From assembly GCA_964017235.1 (NCBI GenBank), contig OZ024929.1, forward strand, positions 25,789,464-25,853,463: DNA of 64,000 bases, in the 5' to 3' direction. The notes beneath the pieces were generated by a model. The model searched no databases, was not told where the DNA came from, and saw nothing but the letters and a program-made list of their open reading frames with translations. Both the position numbers and the translations under genes were made by a program. The DNA is from Sabellastarte sp. h YS-2021 (Eukaryota; Annelida; Polychaeta; Sabellida; Sabellidae). Positions 46,138 through 59,789 of this stretch are shown one piece after another. Positions within the stretch are counted from its first letter, which is position 1. Every line of letters begins with the position of its first letter.

Positions 46138-46257
46138 GCAATCCATTGATTACTGGGCAGCGTAAAGATCCTCAGTCTTTAAACAATAATTCCAAATGGG
46201 ACTTGCCAGTCCTCACAGATGTAGATCCAGATATGCTGAAGGCAATTCCAGACAGTG
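46138..46257 (+). CDS. unrecognised protein, exon 2 (residues 263-302)
   Basis: A 120-bp phase 1-1 exon. It ends with the motif SKWDLPVLTDVDPDMLKAIP and then D-S (W at residue 283). This is the first copy of a motif repeated in exon 3. Donor is GTGGGT at 46258; because the exon is symmetric, skipping it keeps the frame. Confidence 0.82.
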
Positions 46258-48668
46258 GTGGGTACCGGCTGTGTTTGTAACACACTCCCCTTGCATATTT
46301 TACCCTTAGATGTTTTTGCCACTAAGTTGTTGTGTGCATGTTTTATTTGACAGGTTTTGCTGCATGTTCTGTTTTCAATCATTCAAAGTAAAAAAGTTTC
46401 TACATTTGCTACACATGCAGATTTATACCACAGGAAAGTAATATTCAGTACTCCAATAATGAGACTGAAACTTTCATAAAGTCAGTATCTAAAGAAGTAA
46501 AATTGGCCAATTTAAGATATAATATCTTTCAAATGGATACATACCATTATCTTCAAGTGAATATAATTATCAGTTTTTATATGTAGCACATGTGGAAATC
46601 AGCTTTTGTTGAGTTTTATTTTTGATGTTTTATTACTTTATGTTGGTAATTTTGCATTGATTGTTTAGGTGTATTGCTTTCTAATGTCTAATTTTACTGC
46701 AGGCAGAGGTAGATCTAGGATATTGTTCTGCATGTCCAGGGAGTAATAACACTTAGGATGACTGGAATTATATACTATAAAAACTCGAGTTTGATATTCT
46801 AAATTTAGACACTCCATTCCAATTTTGCAGACGAAATGTAGTGTACCCTACCTTTCAACCTCTGGGCTGATGGGTTAAATTGCAGCCCTGACTTTAGTTT
46901 GAAAGTTTGTAGTTGCTTTTTGATGCCAGAGTGTTTATGGTGTAAAATCTTGACCAAATGGTGTGTCTTTCTGCCCTTCATCCCCCCCTCTGCTTTCCAT
47001 AGTCATCTGCCCATTACAACGGGTTGAAATTGATGTTAAAACCAACCAGTTGATGTATGAATATCTTCTGTAGATCTGCCTTTGTTAGAAATGCATGCTA
47101 TTTTGTTTGGTTTTGTACTAATACAATTTGTATGCCTTTTAAATTTATTAAGTTTAGTATGATGGTTTTTTGGGGGGGGCAAGTTTATTGAGTGTGAAGT
47201 TTAGTTTCATAAAATACTATTTAAAATTTTACTGCTGATAATATTTAAAAAAAAAATCAAATTAAAACAGTCAGTATTCTGAAATATAAATTTAGTTCCC
47301 AAAAGATAAACCTTTCAGTGATAATTATTAGTACTCAGCAGTAACATTTTATTTTCTGTGTAATTACATGTACATAAAGATGTGTGCACAAATAAAGACT
47401 GATACCCACCTTTAGTTGTAAGGAAAAACAAAATGACAAATTGATTTTGCATAGATCCTTTTGACAGCAGGTGGTATGTCATGATCATCCTAAACAAATT
47501 CAGTCACTACCTAAATAAATAAAACTTTTTTTTGTGAGCATCATTGTTCTGTAAAAAAATAAATTATGCCAGAGTTTAACAACCTTTGGAATACAACATA
47601 AAACCTACCTTTTGTCGGTCTCTATATGTGTACTTCAGTTACTAATTAAGCTCAATTCAGACTGCAGATAAAATACAATACCTGTATTTTAAACTTTCTG
47701 TTGAGCAAGTCCAATTATAATGCAGCAGTCTCCACATTTACATACAGATACAAAATTCCACCAACAATGATGTGACATAATATGGTCTGATAACACATGT
47801 GGAACTGGTATAACATGCCTTGCCTGTACACAGTAACAAGTCCACACAAAATAATATTATTTTGAAGAATTCTCCAACGTTTATCAGATCAGAAGGTATT
47901 GTCAGCCTACAGCACAGATTTCCAGTTAAAGTGACCACTGCTTCTTTATTTCTGCTCCTTTTTGGAGAAAAAAAAAGAATTTCACCATTTTCTTCAGTTT
48001 AAAGAGACCTTGTAACTGAGCATATCACATCAGATTAAATCAGCTTGGTGTGTTTGAGCCTTAAGTCTTTTCTTTTGGAAAAAAGTCTGAAAAAAATTTC
48101 AGCTTTATGCATCCACATTAAGATTTGACTGGGGTTATTCTTATAAAATGAGTGTTTTTTGTGACACATTAACCTGTTCATTTATTCAGTCTGTTGCAAG
48201 ATTTCACTTGGCTTTTCTTTTTGTTCACTTAATTTTAAGGGGTGGCAATAATAGTGAACTTCACAAACAGCAGTAGGTTGGTTAGGGCTGTCAACAAGTT
48301 CTCTCTTAATTATTATAGTACACTGTTTATTAGATGAGAGAGTGAAATTACAGTTGTACAGTAAAAGGTTCATAAAACTGAAAGGATATTTCAGTATAAA
48401 ACAAAAAGCAAATACAAAATTTTTGAAAAGTGTAAATAGGTTAAAAAAAATTCAATATTCAATATAATACATGAAATAGATACTTGAGTTTTTCCTGTAT
48501 ATTACTTATTTCACATTTTAATAATTTTTTGCTGAAGCCAACCTATCTACAACAACACTGCAGTGAATTTCACACTTCTCACCCTCCTTGTACTTGCTTA
48601 TATCTGTTGTTGTTTTGCTGTTGTGTGTTTTGTGTGTGTTTGTACTTTAACCTTTCGGCTACATACAG
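46258..48668 (+). other. intron 2, with a headless SINE
   Basis: Donor GTGGGT and acceptor TACATACAG. Besides the SINE relic at 46888-47056, it holds AT-rich DNA with no gene. Confidence 0.7.
46888..47056 (+). mobile_element. SINE body without head (family of copies 1-3)
   Basis: Shares GTTTGTAGTTGC, GCCAGAGTGTTTATGGTGTA / AAATCTTGACCAAATGG and ACGGGTTGAAATTGATGTTAAAACC with the SINE body and tail at 19590-19740. Confidence 0.6.
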
Positions 48669-48833
48669 GTGAGCGAGAGCCATCGTCCAGTGGCAGACTG
48701 TTAGCTGGTGTGGGCATTAACTTACCCTCTACCGAGGACATCAATCTATCCAAAAAACCTATGGCTCCCAAATGGGAGCTTCCAAAGTTATCTGACATTG
48801 ACCCGGCATTAATGCAACCTATTCCTGACACAG
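48669..48833 (+). CDS. unrecognised protein, exon 3 (residues 304-357)
   Basis: A 165-bp phase 1-1 exon between acceptor TACATACAG and donor GTAATT. It ends with PKWELPKLSDIDPALMQPIP and then D-T (W at residue 338), clearly related to the end of exon 2: K-W-[DE]-L-P-x-L-[ST]-D-[IV]-D-P, then I-P-D-[ST]-G across the junction. This indicates an exon duplication. The first half (G-I-N-L-P-S-T-E-D-I-N-L) is unique to this exon. Confidence 0.82.
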
Positions 48834-51003
48834 GTAATTCATTTCCTCACTGACAGTTGACATTGAGAACAGTTTTTGAAATAAATAGTGGATGATGAAC
48901 CAATTCGAGTAAAATGACTGAAATCTCCTTTAATGTAGGAGTAACTTGACTGGCTTGTGAAGAATCTTTTTATTTTTGTCCAGTTTTTGGAAATCTAAGA
49001 AGTATATTACTGATTCCTCAAATGTTAATTTATAGGGTTTCACTATTTATATCCAGTTTCCCTTGTGTTAAGGGCTGTTTTTGCAAAGAACCGACAAAAG
49101 ATCGATGATTTTTACTGATTCTGGTCAAGGCATTTTAATTTGTTAGTACTTTAGGACACATAAATATTTCAAAGGAAAGGTTGATCAAATGTTACTGATC
49201 TTTCTACAGTGAATGTGTAAATAGCATGTTTGTTTTGTGAATTTCATAAAAGTAAAATGTTAGAAGCTAAGATTGTATCCAGTTATTATCTCCCGCCGGG
49301 CTTTAGCCCGGGAGGGAGATTATGAAATGATGCCTGTGTGTGCGTGCGTGCGTGCGTGTGTGCGTGCGTTAGTTAGTCACGCAGATTCCTCCAAAACTAC
49401 TACAGCTACAGATTTTTTGTAAATTAATTGTCCCAATGAATTTTCACGCCCTCGAAAATTTTTTTGGTTTTATGGACTTAGGCCTAAAGATAACTGAGTA
49501 ATAGCTATCTTAGCTACTTGTTATCTGATGTTATCAATCATTATCAATCAGTTATAACATTCCAAATATATTTCTCTAGATTTTCAAAGAGTATGTTGGC
49601 TTTTCTTCTTGTGTGGTATTACTCATAGAGTACATTCTTTGACACAAAAGGCATACTGAACAGATCCAACCCTATATGTATAGTTCACCTAGTCAGCCAG
49701 CTCCTATCTGTAATAATAGTACTCTAAATAGTCCTTGTTTTTACAGTAAACACATGTATTATTACATGCATAGATTATCGGTTTCCTTGTTCAAGGTAAA
49801 GACTATTTCAGGGATATGAATAATCCATTACTTATGAGGTTATGGGGACCCACAAACACTCACTACACTGTGTCATTCAATACTTTAATTTTGTTTACCT
49901 TTGCTTTTTGGTCATTTTAATTACCATTTTTGGCTTGCTTTTAAAGTTGCTTTATTGTATCCACTAAATTCATCCAGTGGATACATTGGATTACACTTCA
50001 TTACGCCACCATTGTAATGTCAGTGCATAGAAGGACTTTCTCATGGAAGTTTTCCACCAAGGCTCCGGAAATTCACAGCATTTATTCCTTATTACAAAAG
50101 CTTGACTAGGAATTATATTGGGTCTCATTTTTAAAAAGTAAGATGTTTCTGTGGAAATAATCAAGTTTTTTGTGTGTTGGCAAAATATGGCTGGCTGTCA
50201 GCTGTAGAAGGTTTTAATCTCTTTATGAATCATATATTGAACAGATAATCTATATCCTCCATAAGTAATAAGTATGTAGACTTTTCACTTTGATCCTCTT
50301 CACTAACTGTTGTCCATGGAGAACCAAAGTGTCCCATATAGCTAATTTTGACAACACTTTAAAGTGTCTATATCAGTTATATTAAAATATTTTGATGTGG
50401 TAATATTTGACCTTGGATCCTTTGTTCAAGATCAAACAAGATGGCCATACTTAAAGCACCTTGGCCTTGCTTAGTATTGATGTTTTTGTCCACGGTAATC
50501 AAAAATATCTAGGGCTTTTCTCTGTAGGGCTTTTCTCCATACACCACATTCAAACCCAAGAGGTGATTCATATTTATTAACATTTCTTCCACCACCCATG
50601 ACTGTCTATACTACCAAAACATTAGTTAAAGCTACCTGTTCATAATTTGACACATATAAAGTATGTAATTCCCTTCATTGTATTGCTTTTTTGCGTAGAA
50701 GTTTTTTGTCAATAGGGAGCTTTATTTCTAGGGTATGTAAGAATTTCAATAAAGCAAATCATCATATTATCTCTTGGATTTGAATATGAAATATTTAGCA
50801 ATAAGAATCACTTTGGATCAGCACGTACTATACTAAATAGGGCATCCAGTAAAGCAAGCTGCAGAATGACAGAAACAATTGGCGTATTTATTTCAGCTTG
50901 TCCTTATATGACCTTAGTTTTTGTAAGAGACTTCAAGCCAGATACAGTAGTTTTTGAAAGTGAGGTTAAATATAAATCAAATCAAACCTGTACATATTTT
51001 TAG
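48834..51003 (+). other. intron 3, with a hairpin repeat
   Basis: Donor GTAATT, acceptor TATTTTTAG. Contains the hairpin and (GTGC)n repeat at 49288-49372 and a GGAGAAAAGCCCTACA word (minus) near 50513-50545. No other gene. Confidence 0.7.
49288..49372. repeat. GC-rich hairpin followed by (GTGC)n
   Basis: ATCTCCC-GCC-GGGCT-TT-AGCCC-GGGA-GGGAGAT (49288-49320) is a near-perfect hairpin in an AT-rich intron. It is followed by GTGCGTGCGTGCGTG repeats. It looks like the terminus of a dispersed element; the other end was not found. Confidence 0.6.
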
Positions 51004-51140
51004 GCATGTTACTGGAGTTACCTGCAGAACCACCAAAAGAAAAGAAAAAGGGCAAAAAAGGGAAGAAAGGTTCAAAGAAAGGCAGGGGATCTTCTGCATC
51101 TAGTCATAAAGGCGGGAAAAAGAAGAAGAGAAAGAAGTAA
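51004..51140 (+). CDS. unrecognised protein, exon 4 (residues 359-402, stop)
   Basis: The terminal exon encodes E-L-P-A-E-P-P followed by a lysine/glycine/serine tail with several KKGKK blocks and a final KKKKRKK, then TAA at 51138. The tail fits a nucleolar/nuclear localisation signal or a nucleic-acid-binding tail. The poly(A) site is not determined; AATAAA-like words occur near 51900 and 52937. Confidence 0.82.
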
Positions 51141-54100
51141 AGTGCTTGTGCACCTAGAGAGTGCACATGTACTCTTCAAGGTACACATGAACTCTTTGGT
51201 ACATTTTCTCATCAATACCACTGGGGCTGGTTTCACAAAATGATTTAGCCTGAACTTAGACTTAAAGTTAAGACTTTTTTTGTTAAAGTTAAGCTAATCT
51301 TACATCCTTCCATATGGCTTATAACATGTACAGACTATGATTTTTTGTAAAACTTACAACCATGGCCAGTTTGGGCAGGCAGTAGATGTTTGCAAGGGCA
51401 TCTTACTTACAAAGCAAGTGAATCTTGTGTCCTGGCTGTAAGTCAGTTATTTCTATGACCACACAAAAAATAATTGGCATACCAATTTCTTCTCTATGGC
51501 CATGGCGTGTTGTCTGCATGATGAAAATGTCTACAGAACACGTGGTTGTAACATGTGTGTCACATGCATGTAATTTCAAGGTTAGCCCATTTTCACCAAG
51601 GCCAGCATGGATGTAAGAGAGGCTTTAGGCCAAGTCAGTGGTCTTAGACTGAACAGATTTCACAAAGTAGCACCCTCTAATCTGTGGCAAAGTCTTTGGC
51701 TCAAAGTTAAATCCATTTGAGAGTGAACTTGACTTTTATAAACAAAGACTTAAAAATGGCCGCCATAAATTTTTCTCCCTCAAAATTTGAAATGGCTATA
51801 AATAAGGTATCAATATACAAGACACCTCCTTGAAGTAGTCTTTGCAAAGTTTTCTTATGTGGTTACAAGGTTTTCCACTAAAAATTTACATTTTTCTAAA
51901 ATAAAATTTGTCAAACTAAGGACTTGTATCACCAGTAGTATATTTTAAATAGAAATGAAAGGTCACATGACAGAGAACCACTGTGGTTACATGAAAATTC
52001 AGTCAGAGCATGGTCTTAGCTATGTCACCCTTTATGAAAACAATTTAAGTCCCTGACGTAGCTAAGAACTTGTTTGTGAAACTGGTCTCAGATGTACATG
52101 TTTTTGTAATCATCGGTGACATACATATTTTCTCATAAGTATGGTATATAACTAATCATACAAGGTATTGGTGTCCATCAACAAAGTAAGGATGGGTTTG
52201 TTAGTAAAGTACATGCACAAGTGAAGGCTGAAAGACCTTAAGTTATTATAAATGTCATCTTATTTTAAATTTTCCCAAGCATGTGATATTCAGTACTAGG
52301 ACAACCCAAAATGAAACAGAATTGTTTGAAATGCTAAATTGCTGCAGACAGAACCCATAAATTCTATAAGAATATCCCATAAATTAAAATTATAGAGTTG
52401 CTTCAGTTGGAAAATTCATTCTGTAGTAAACTTCTCATGATAAAATTTGACTATTACAAATATTTATAATGAAAAGTAAAGGTCATTTGGTATAATTAAT
52501 TCACATTTTGTGTGAAAGAATTTACTTGAATGGCCAATCGGTTGTATGTATTGGATGAAGAACTTTATATTTTTGAAGTACGTGATATGAATGTATGAGT
52601 GGGATAGCTATATGTCAGTGGTAATAAGTATAGTCTCATTGCTTAATCTCTCTTAACATGTATGGACATACCCATAGATTTGTACTTAAGATATAGCACA
52701 TAATTACTGCAGCATATTCTGTGAGAGGCTAAAAGCAAAATAAACAATGAAAACCTTCAGGTGAGAGTCCAGCAATATTTAAATGTGGATTATATAAGTC
52801 AATTGTTTGTTTGTTACACAGAATTACCATTTGGACATTAAGTGCTTGCATCCCATAGAGAATACAAGCTTTCTGAAACGAATTCATCACAGTAAAAGTG
52901 GATGATGATTTTTTTATATCATTATTTTTGTTTTTCAAATAAAAATACAATCTATAAATTCAAGCCTAACATCTATTCATTCTCAGGTACACATGTATAA
53001 GTTCTGATCATGTTGCAAAAGTAATTGGTATTGACACAAGACAACTGTTTGAAGTGTATGGATATCAATAGCCAACGCTAAGCCAGTTTGCTTATCAAAC
53101 CAGAAGATATTTGTTTAGCTTAATGAGATCAAGCCACTTTCTCTGTATTGACTAGTGGTCCACTTGTTTTGCCACGTCAAGATCTTCAGATCACTTCATA
53201 CAAAGCCTGATAGAAAATCAATCATGTTTAATGAACCCATGTTGGAGTATGATAGATCGGTTTTGTGACAATCACTGAAGATAGATCCATAGTATGTAAA
53301 AAGCTTATGATTTGCCACTTGGTCTAATGTTTACTACAGAAACATTTTTGGGTTGAAACCATTGTCAGGAAATGAAGTGGGAATGCTGGTGATAATGGTG
53401 AAAGTTGTAATTAGTTTTAATGCCTTCAAAACCTTTTGTTGCTTACCAAAACCATCTGATAACCAGTTACATATTCCTCATTCTCCAAATTTAGCATAAC
53501 GTAATAAATCACATTTTCTACTGTATATAACAGGATCTTTCCCATGACAAATTTTCTCTTGTTTTCTGGAACTATACTTAATTAGAAGTCATTAAAATCT
53601 GACTGAATAGAGTTCAACTAAGGGTTCTTATTCAAAGTTCTTAGCTTTTGTCCTTGTTTTGACAGTTTCCATTATGTATACTGCTAAGCAATTGAAGTTT
53701 ATCACCCCAGTAAAGTTTGTCACCTGCCGTAAAACACTAAAGGACAAGCAATATTCATATGAAAGTAAATGGCATAGCTACTTTTGACAGTAACTGGGGA
53801 AAGGTATAATTGCTGAAGAAGTTTTAATACTATCTTAAAAACATGCGAGAAACTTCACTGGGTGATAAGCTTCACTGGCTGAGCAGTGGAACATATGTGT
53901 GATTTGATTATGTTTACAATTTGCAGTAATTAAGAAGACATATTGGATATACTTTAATCAGACAAGACTCTTCTTGTTTCTCTTCTTATTGTTAATGTAT
54001 AATCATGTACACATCACATATAACATGACATTATTATCATGACATGCCATCATGTGTCATTCCAGGCAAGAGTCTGTGTTAGTTTATTTCATTTTTTTTT

Positions 54101-54970
54101 CTAATTTCCATATTTTATCAGGATGATTGGTGTGATGTATCAAATTATGTGTACTAATGCTCTTTTGTGCCAAATGTACTATATATAGTCTATATATGCA
54201 AAAACGTGATAAACGTTTGCAATTTTAAACATTTTTAGTTCTAAGAAACTTATGTGGTATTGTTGTTCCATGCTATTTTTGTGTGTGTATTCATTAGAAG
54301 CAAATCGGCAATGTAGTTTCTTTCAGACTGTCGGCCATTTCATTCTTACCACTCTCATAGTTAGTTTTGTTGCTTTATTTGAAAGAAAATATCGATATTT
54401 TGTCCAATTTTCACCTCAAAATGTGGAAAAATATGTTCCTAACATTATATAAAAAATCTGTTTAATTGTAAAGTAACCTTGAAAAAAGAAAAAAATTGAG
54501 TGTATAACTGAATTAATTTTTAAATGGCAATATTGTAAATGTTTAAATTGACTAAACCTTTAAATAGTTTTAAACCTAAAATTTATAGTTTGCATTTCCT
54601 GTACAGAGTTTGAAATAATTATTAGAATATCAGTATCTAGAATAGTATATCTATTATGACTTGTTTTATACAGAGTACTGTGATTACCTTCTAGTAATTA
54701 TGTATGCAGTTCTTCAGGTTTTATCTGTGCTTCCACTCATTTCATTTTAACCTGTCACTTCTGTATAATTAGCAATTATCACTGCTCCTTCTTGTTTGTT
54801 TTCTTTATTGATTTATTGGTATATGACAAAGACTAGAATTTTCCATGAATATAAATTGTTGCGGTCATAAATACAGATACAATAATGAACAAAAAACGTA
54901 TAATATTCTGATCAATTTGGCCTGAGATATGTCAGCTTTGCTTATTAAGATACAGTACATTTATACTGTC
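51141..54970. other. 3' UTR and intergenic DNA
   Basis: AT-rich. The start must hold the 3' UTR of the four-exon gene. No coding frame, RNA gene or repeat boundary could be supported. Confidence 0.4.
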
Positions 54971-54974
54971 ATTA

Positions 54975-55133
54975 TAGAAATAGACAACGGCGAGCGAGGG
55001 GTTATAGGTGATTTTACAACGATTAGCGATATTAGGATCACGAAGGCGAAGCCTGAGTGATTCTAATGCGGTAATCATTGTAAAATCGCCTATAAACCCC
55101 GAGCTCGGAGTTGTCTATTTCTATTCTAACATG
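54975..55133. mobile_element. ~159-bp foldback MITE
   Basis: TAGAAATAGACAACGGCGAG and GGGGTTATAGGTGATTTTAC at the left are inverted as GTAAAATCGCCTATAAACCCC and CTCGGAGTTGTCTATTTCTA at the right. Arms are about 50-55 bp with few mismatches. CpG-rich for this region. No coding capacity. Confidence 0.88.
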
Positions 55134-55527
55134 ACATTTTAGAAGATCTTATAAAAATTAGTTTTGAAGCTATTTTATAGAAAAATATATGAATTATTCT
55201 ATAAAGATCTTTTTATCAAGGGTACCATTGAAATATTGGAAGAGCCACAAATTAAAACAATTCTTTTCTTTGATAAATGTCCTTAAACTATAGCACATTC
55301 AAATCAGTATATTCTATGTTCAAATGTAAGAATCCCTGAATATCATATTTACCATTATTTGTCTATTTAATGAAAAAAAAATCTAAGCTGTTACTTCAAG
55401 TTTTCTTTTTGCGGAGCAGCATTGTGAGCGATAAAATAGAACTCATGAGGTTATGCGGGGTTTTACAGAGCAATTTTTCGTGTCTTAGCCAATCAAAATC
55501 GCGGACACAGCCATGTCATGTTAGAAT
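55133..55527. mobile_element. possible second MITE adjacent to the first
   Basis: ATTCTAACATGACAT (55133-55147) is exactly inverted as ATGTCATGTTAGAAT (55513-55527). The right end also has CCAATCAAAATCGCGG. Whether this and 54975-55133 form one composite element is unclear. Confidence 0.55.
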
Positions 55528-55529
55528 AA

Positions 55530-56820
55530 TGTTTTTACTATTATGAACATTGTCCAGTCTTTTTTTCTGCAATGTTTTACTTTTTCAAGAAGCTACAGTA
55601 CTTACCATTTTGTTGGTATAAGTGTGCATTCCCCACAACTCAAACCAAATCTTGCAGGTATTTGATGTTTTTTTTCTTATACAGAGTCAACTGATTACAA
55701 AGTAACTTTTTTGAAATGTATTAAGAAAACAAACCTGTTATAATCTGATTACACAAGTGTTGCCCTTTTGCATATTGTCCTTGCCAAAATATATTTCTTA
55801 TAAACTGATATCTGGTTTCCAAAATTTATCCTTTTATTTTTTAGATAAACATTTTTAGTAATTCTATAAAAAAGCAAGATGACCTCTGTCACTGGTCATT
55901 TTGTCATAGTTCCTCAAGATGTTTCCTAAAGGTCTCCAGCTTTGTGGTAGTTTCAATTTGAAATATTCTGGTCACTGTCATCAGATGTAAGCAATCAAAT
56001 ACAGTATAGAAAGCAAAATAACTGTAACAGTCATAATTGTGTAGATCTACTGAATCATTCCAATTACTTTGGAATTACATTGCTGGTTTGGTTTAATTCT
56101 ACATTTTCTGTGTGCTATATATTACCAGTTGTATATTTTTGTGTATTTTCTCTGTGTGTATAATGTGTATGTCTTCACCTGTCTTGTAGATTATTTACAA
56201 GGCAGGGCGGTGCTACCAAAACTGAGATTTTTTTGTAACATAGATTGTATCTACTGCCTGAACTGTATATATGTTACTTGTATAATGACAAAAATTGTGT
56301 ATTACTGTGTATATTATTGCTGTACACTTGTGCATACTGCTGTTTAGATTGACTGTCTGCAGGGACCAATACTTACTTTACTGAAAGCTGTTTCAACCTA
56401 CTTTTTCAACAATGCCCAAAGCAAGTGGATAAGAAGTACATGTGCATATTGCTAGTGTCCTTGCCCCAGATACTAGACTCACCTGTAATAACATATACTG
56501 GTACCCATTTACGAGTAGACCCCGCGAGTCAGGGACAAATACTGGCGTGTATTAAGTATCGTGTCCAAGTGTGAAATCTCCATGATTTTAACAAGGATCC
56601 AACTATGGAACTTTTTCTCTGATTCAGAATTCATATTCACCTCTGTTTCATTATAGTGACAACCCAAGTATTTTGTTTCACAAAACATATTTCTCCCTTT
56701 ATGTTATTGACAACTATAAATTGTTTCCATGAGAATTTATAAAGTAAGCATGGTGCAGACAAAGCTGCCAGTTTTTTATAAGAATATTTTCAATGGAACA
56801 TTTCACTTATAAATCAGACA
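55530..56820. other. no gene seen
   Basis: AT-rich; the 92-codon frame at 56069-56347 is tyrosine/cysteine-rich low-complexity translation with no support. Confidence 0.4.
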
Positions 56821-57049
56821 TAGAGTAAGAAATCTAAAATTCGCCACATATCTGAAATTCGCCACATGTGAAAATACTAATTAAATAAATGAATTGTGGT
56901 GAGATTTGTGGACGGTATAGTAGATTAAGGCGCTTTGAACTGAAAAATACCAATTGTTAGACAAAAACATCATTTTCTTCATAAAATTAACTAAGGTTTT
57001 AGAGGTGGCGAATTTTAGATTCCTGGCGAATTTTAGATTTCTTACTCTA
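56821..57049. mobile_element. mariner-type MITE, copy 1
   Basis: TAGAGTAAGAAATCTAAAAT at the left is inverted as ATTTTAGATTTCTTACTCTA at the right, with TA at each end consistent with a TA duplication. Subterminal CTGAAATTCGCC / GGCGAATTTTAG blocks are repeated. 229 bp, non-coding. Confidence 0.9.
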
Positions 57050-57372
57050 ATCTTTTCTGTACATATCGTTACCAAAATGTGTATTTGTATTTATTGATAA
57101 AGTTACTTTTACTTTTGTAAAATGACTTGCTAATAAAGTAATCAGGATTGTATACTGTAGTACATGTATATAGTGTGTGCTTTGTGTAGTTGTAACTCTT
57201 ATAACATTGTTTTCTCACACCTAATATCTACCTGAAGTAAGTTTTGTATGTTAGATTGTGTGCTATAAAAGACGATAATTAGATGAAATCTTATTTTTGA
57301 AAGAACTTGGAAAAAGTTGCATCATTGTCAGTGTGGAGAATTAGTATCAGAATTTTAATAAAGTTTGGTGTA

Positions 57373-57600
57373 TAGAGTAAGGAATGTAAAATTCGTCACA
57401 TATCTGAAATTCGCCACATGTGAAATTACTAACAAATTAAATTAATTGAGGCGAGATTTGTTGAATGTATAGTAAATTAAGGCTTTTTGAATTGAAAAAT
57501 ACAAAGTTTAAGACAAAACATAATTTTCTTCATAAAATTAACTAAGGTTTTAGAGGTGGCAAATTTTAGATTCATGCCAAATTTTAGATTTCTTACTCTA
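57373..57600. mobile_element. mariner-type MITE, copy 2
   Basis: Same termini (TAGAGTAAGGAATGTAAAAT ... ATTTTAGATTTCTTACTCTA) and the same orientation as copy 1, 324 bp downstream of it. The interior is about 85-90% similar by eye. Confidence 0.9.
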
Positions 57601-59789
57601 TTTTTTAAAATATTATAGAAATGAAGTAAAACATATTTTGCAGAGTACTACTTGCTCATTTCAGTGTGAAATCAAGTGTGCCTTTGTAATGTGAAAATGA
57701 ATCAAATAGACTTACTTTGACCAAAGATGTACAGATTTCACATTACATAATCTCAGGTAAGATGAAAGGTGTTTGCAACATACAAGAGTCATGTTACTGT
57801 ATAGTATGCACCCCTGTCACTGATAGCAACAGAATCAGCTCGTGTGTTTTTGAGATAATGCGACATGTACAAGATTACAGTAAAATTAAAGAACTTAAAA
57901 TGTAAAATATTTCAACTGAAAATTTAGTTTGTAAATATGAAGGACTGGTTTGTAATGTAAATAAAATCTGTGCATATATTGATACAACAAAACAATAGTT
58001 AATTTCTGCCACTTAAAACTTCTGTATAATATTTTTGAATACTAACACAGCCGATGTGCTTCTTTTTCAGGTATGCATTTTAAGCATACATTTGTTTTAA
58101 TAAAAGCATATTAATGTGTGAAATTATTTAGGAAAATGTGTATACTCTAGTAATATATTATTTGTATTTATTTTTATATTTCTCTTAGTTTAAATTACGA
58201 AACTTAAAGTGATAAAATCTTGTATCTGTCTGGGTTTTCATATACCTGAAATTTGTTAAATTTCTGTAAAAAGTATCTTCTTTCTCAGAAAAAAACATTC
58301 TCGAGATAAACAATTTGCTAGGAAATCATTCAAAAAACATTTTAAATATAAAGCTTATCTTCAGCGTAATATATACTGCTTGCATATCTACGCTTTCAGT
58401 AAAATATTGTGCATCCTTTGGTGGATTTTAATTAACATAATGTGTGAATACACCATGTGAACACAAAATCTGTATTTTTGTGCAGTTTTAATGTGATTTC
58501 ATTTCACTTGGTAATATTACATTAGAAATAGCTTTAAATGATTGTAAAACTGTTGAAAATATGTTTTGACAATTAATGGACATTTTTTTTTGTTTGTGTT
58601 ATAAAGCGACAGTATTGGCAATGAGCAGTACTTGCATAGCAGTGTTAATGTTAACCGTTTTCTAAACAAGCCAGTATTGATAAATTTAACTGAAACTAAT
58701 GTGTAATAAAAGAAAAATTTGTTACAAAATCAGTGTCCCTTTTTTATTGTTTTATTCTTATTCGGCATACATTACATCTTTTGTAAGTATTGACGGTATT
58801 TTTACAGTTTGTAAAAAAATACACAAATATTACACAGATACTCTTCACTTATACTTCATACAAAGTTCAAATCGAGCTTTAAGAATTTCCACATTAGAGA
58901 AATCTTAAATCACAACTTAGAATAAGAGGCAACAGACTTCCATTTCCATAGAAACCAAAAATATTTGATGTAATTTCTACTACATGCAGCTTATTATTAT
59001 ATTTACACAATTTTAAAGCACTTTATTTTGAAATACATCATGTTCTAAGTCAGGTTAGAACACAAGGTTAAAACAGCTTACAAAACATAGGACACTTGTA
59101 TAAAGTGAAGTCCAGCAGACATAAAAATATTCAAACAGCCAATAATTTCCCATTTATTGGTTTCAGATCCTAAACCTCTGGGACTAACAATACACAAGAT
59201 CCAGTGGATACATAACAGGATTATCTAAATGGAAAGAGGTCACTTTCTGACTGGACACTAAAGATCTATTTCAGCAATGTTATTAATCATCCATCAATGT
59301 GTGAACAGGAAGAATGTGAAGCTAAATAAGCTTTACAAACAGATGTAAATAAACGTAAAATCTACAGATAAAGACTGAAGTTTACACTGAAGTGAGGAGA
59401 TGTCATCTTTTCCAATGAAACTCTGTGTCACATTAGTAGGAAGACATCTATGCTAAACTACATACACAGTACTTACTTAAAGTTTGCTAACCTATTTTCT
59501 TCAAGTATACTCATTACATACTACGTTTTAATGAGTCCATTTCTTCATTATACACCACAGGCAACCATCTTCTATTTCATTAACTTGTTGGAAAACTGTT
59601 TCTACACATTTGTGATATTTATGACTTTGTTTGACCGTTGATCTACCCTGATGTAATATTGCCACAAATTCACTGGTTACACAAGTTAACTCTTTGTCAT
59701 TTGTTTTCTATTCAACTTGAGATAATTCTTAACAGTCTCTTTACTTACAGTCATATCAGATGGCATTGCAATTGACCTCTCTCAGAAGA
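57601..59789. other. no gene seen; convergent intergenic region
   Basis: AT-rich. The right part presumably includes the 3' UTR of the minus-strand gene ending at 60119. Confidence 0.4.
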
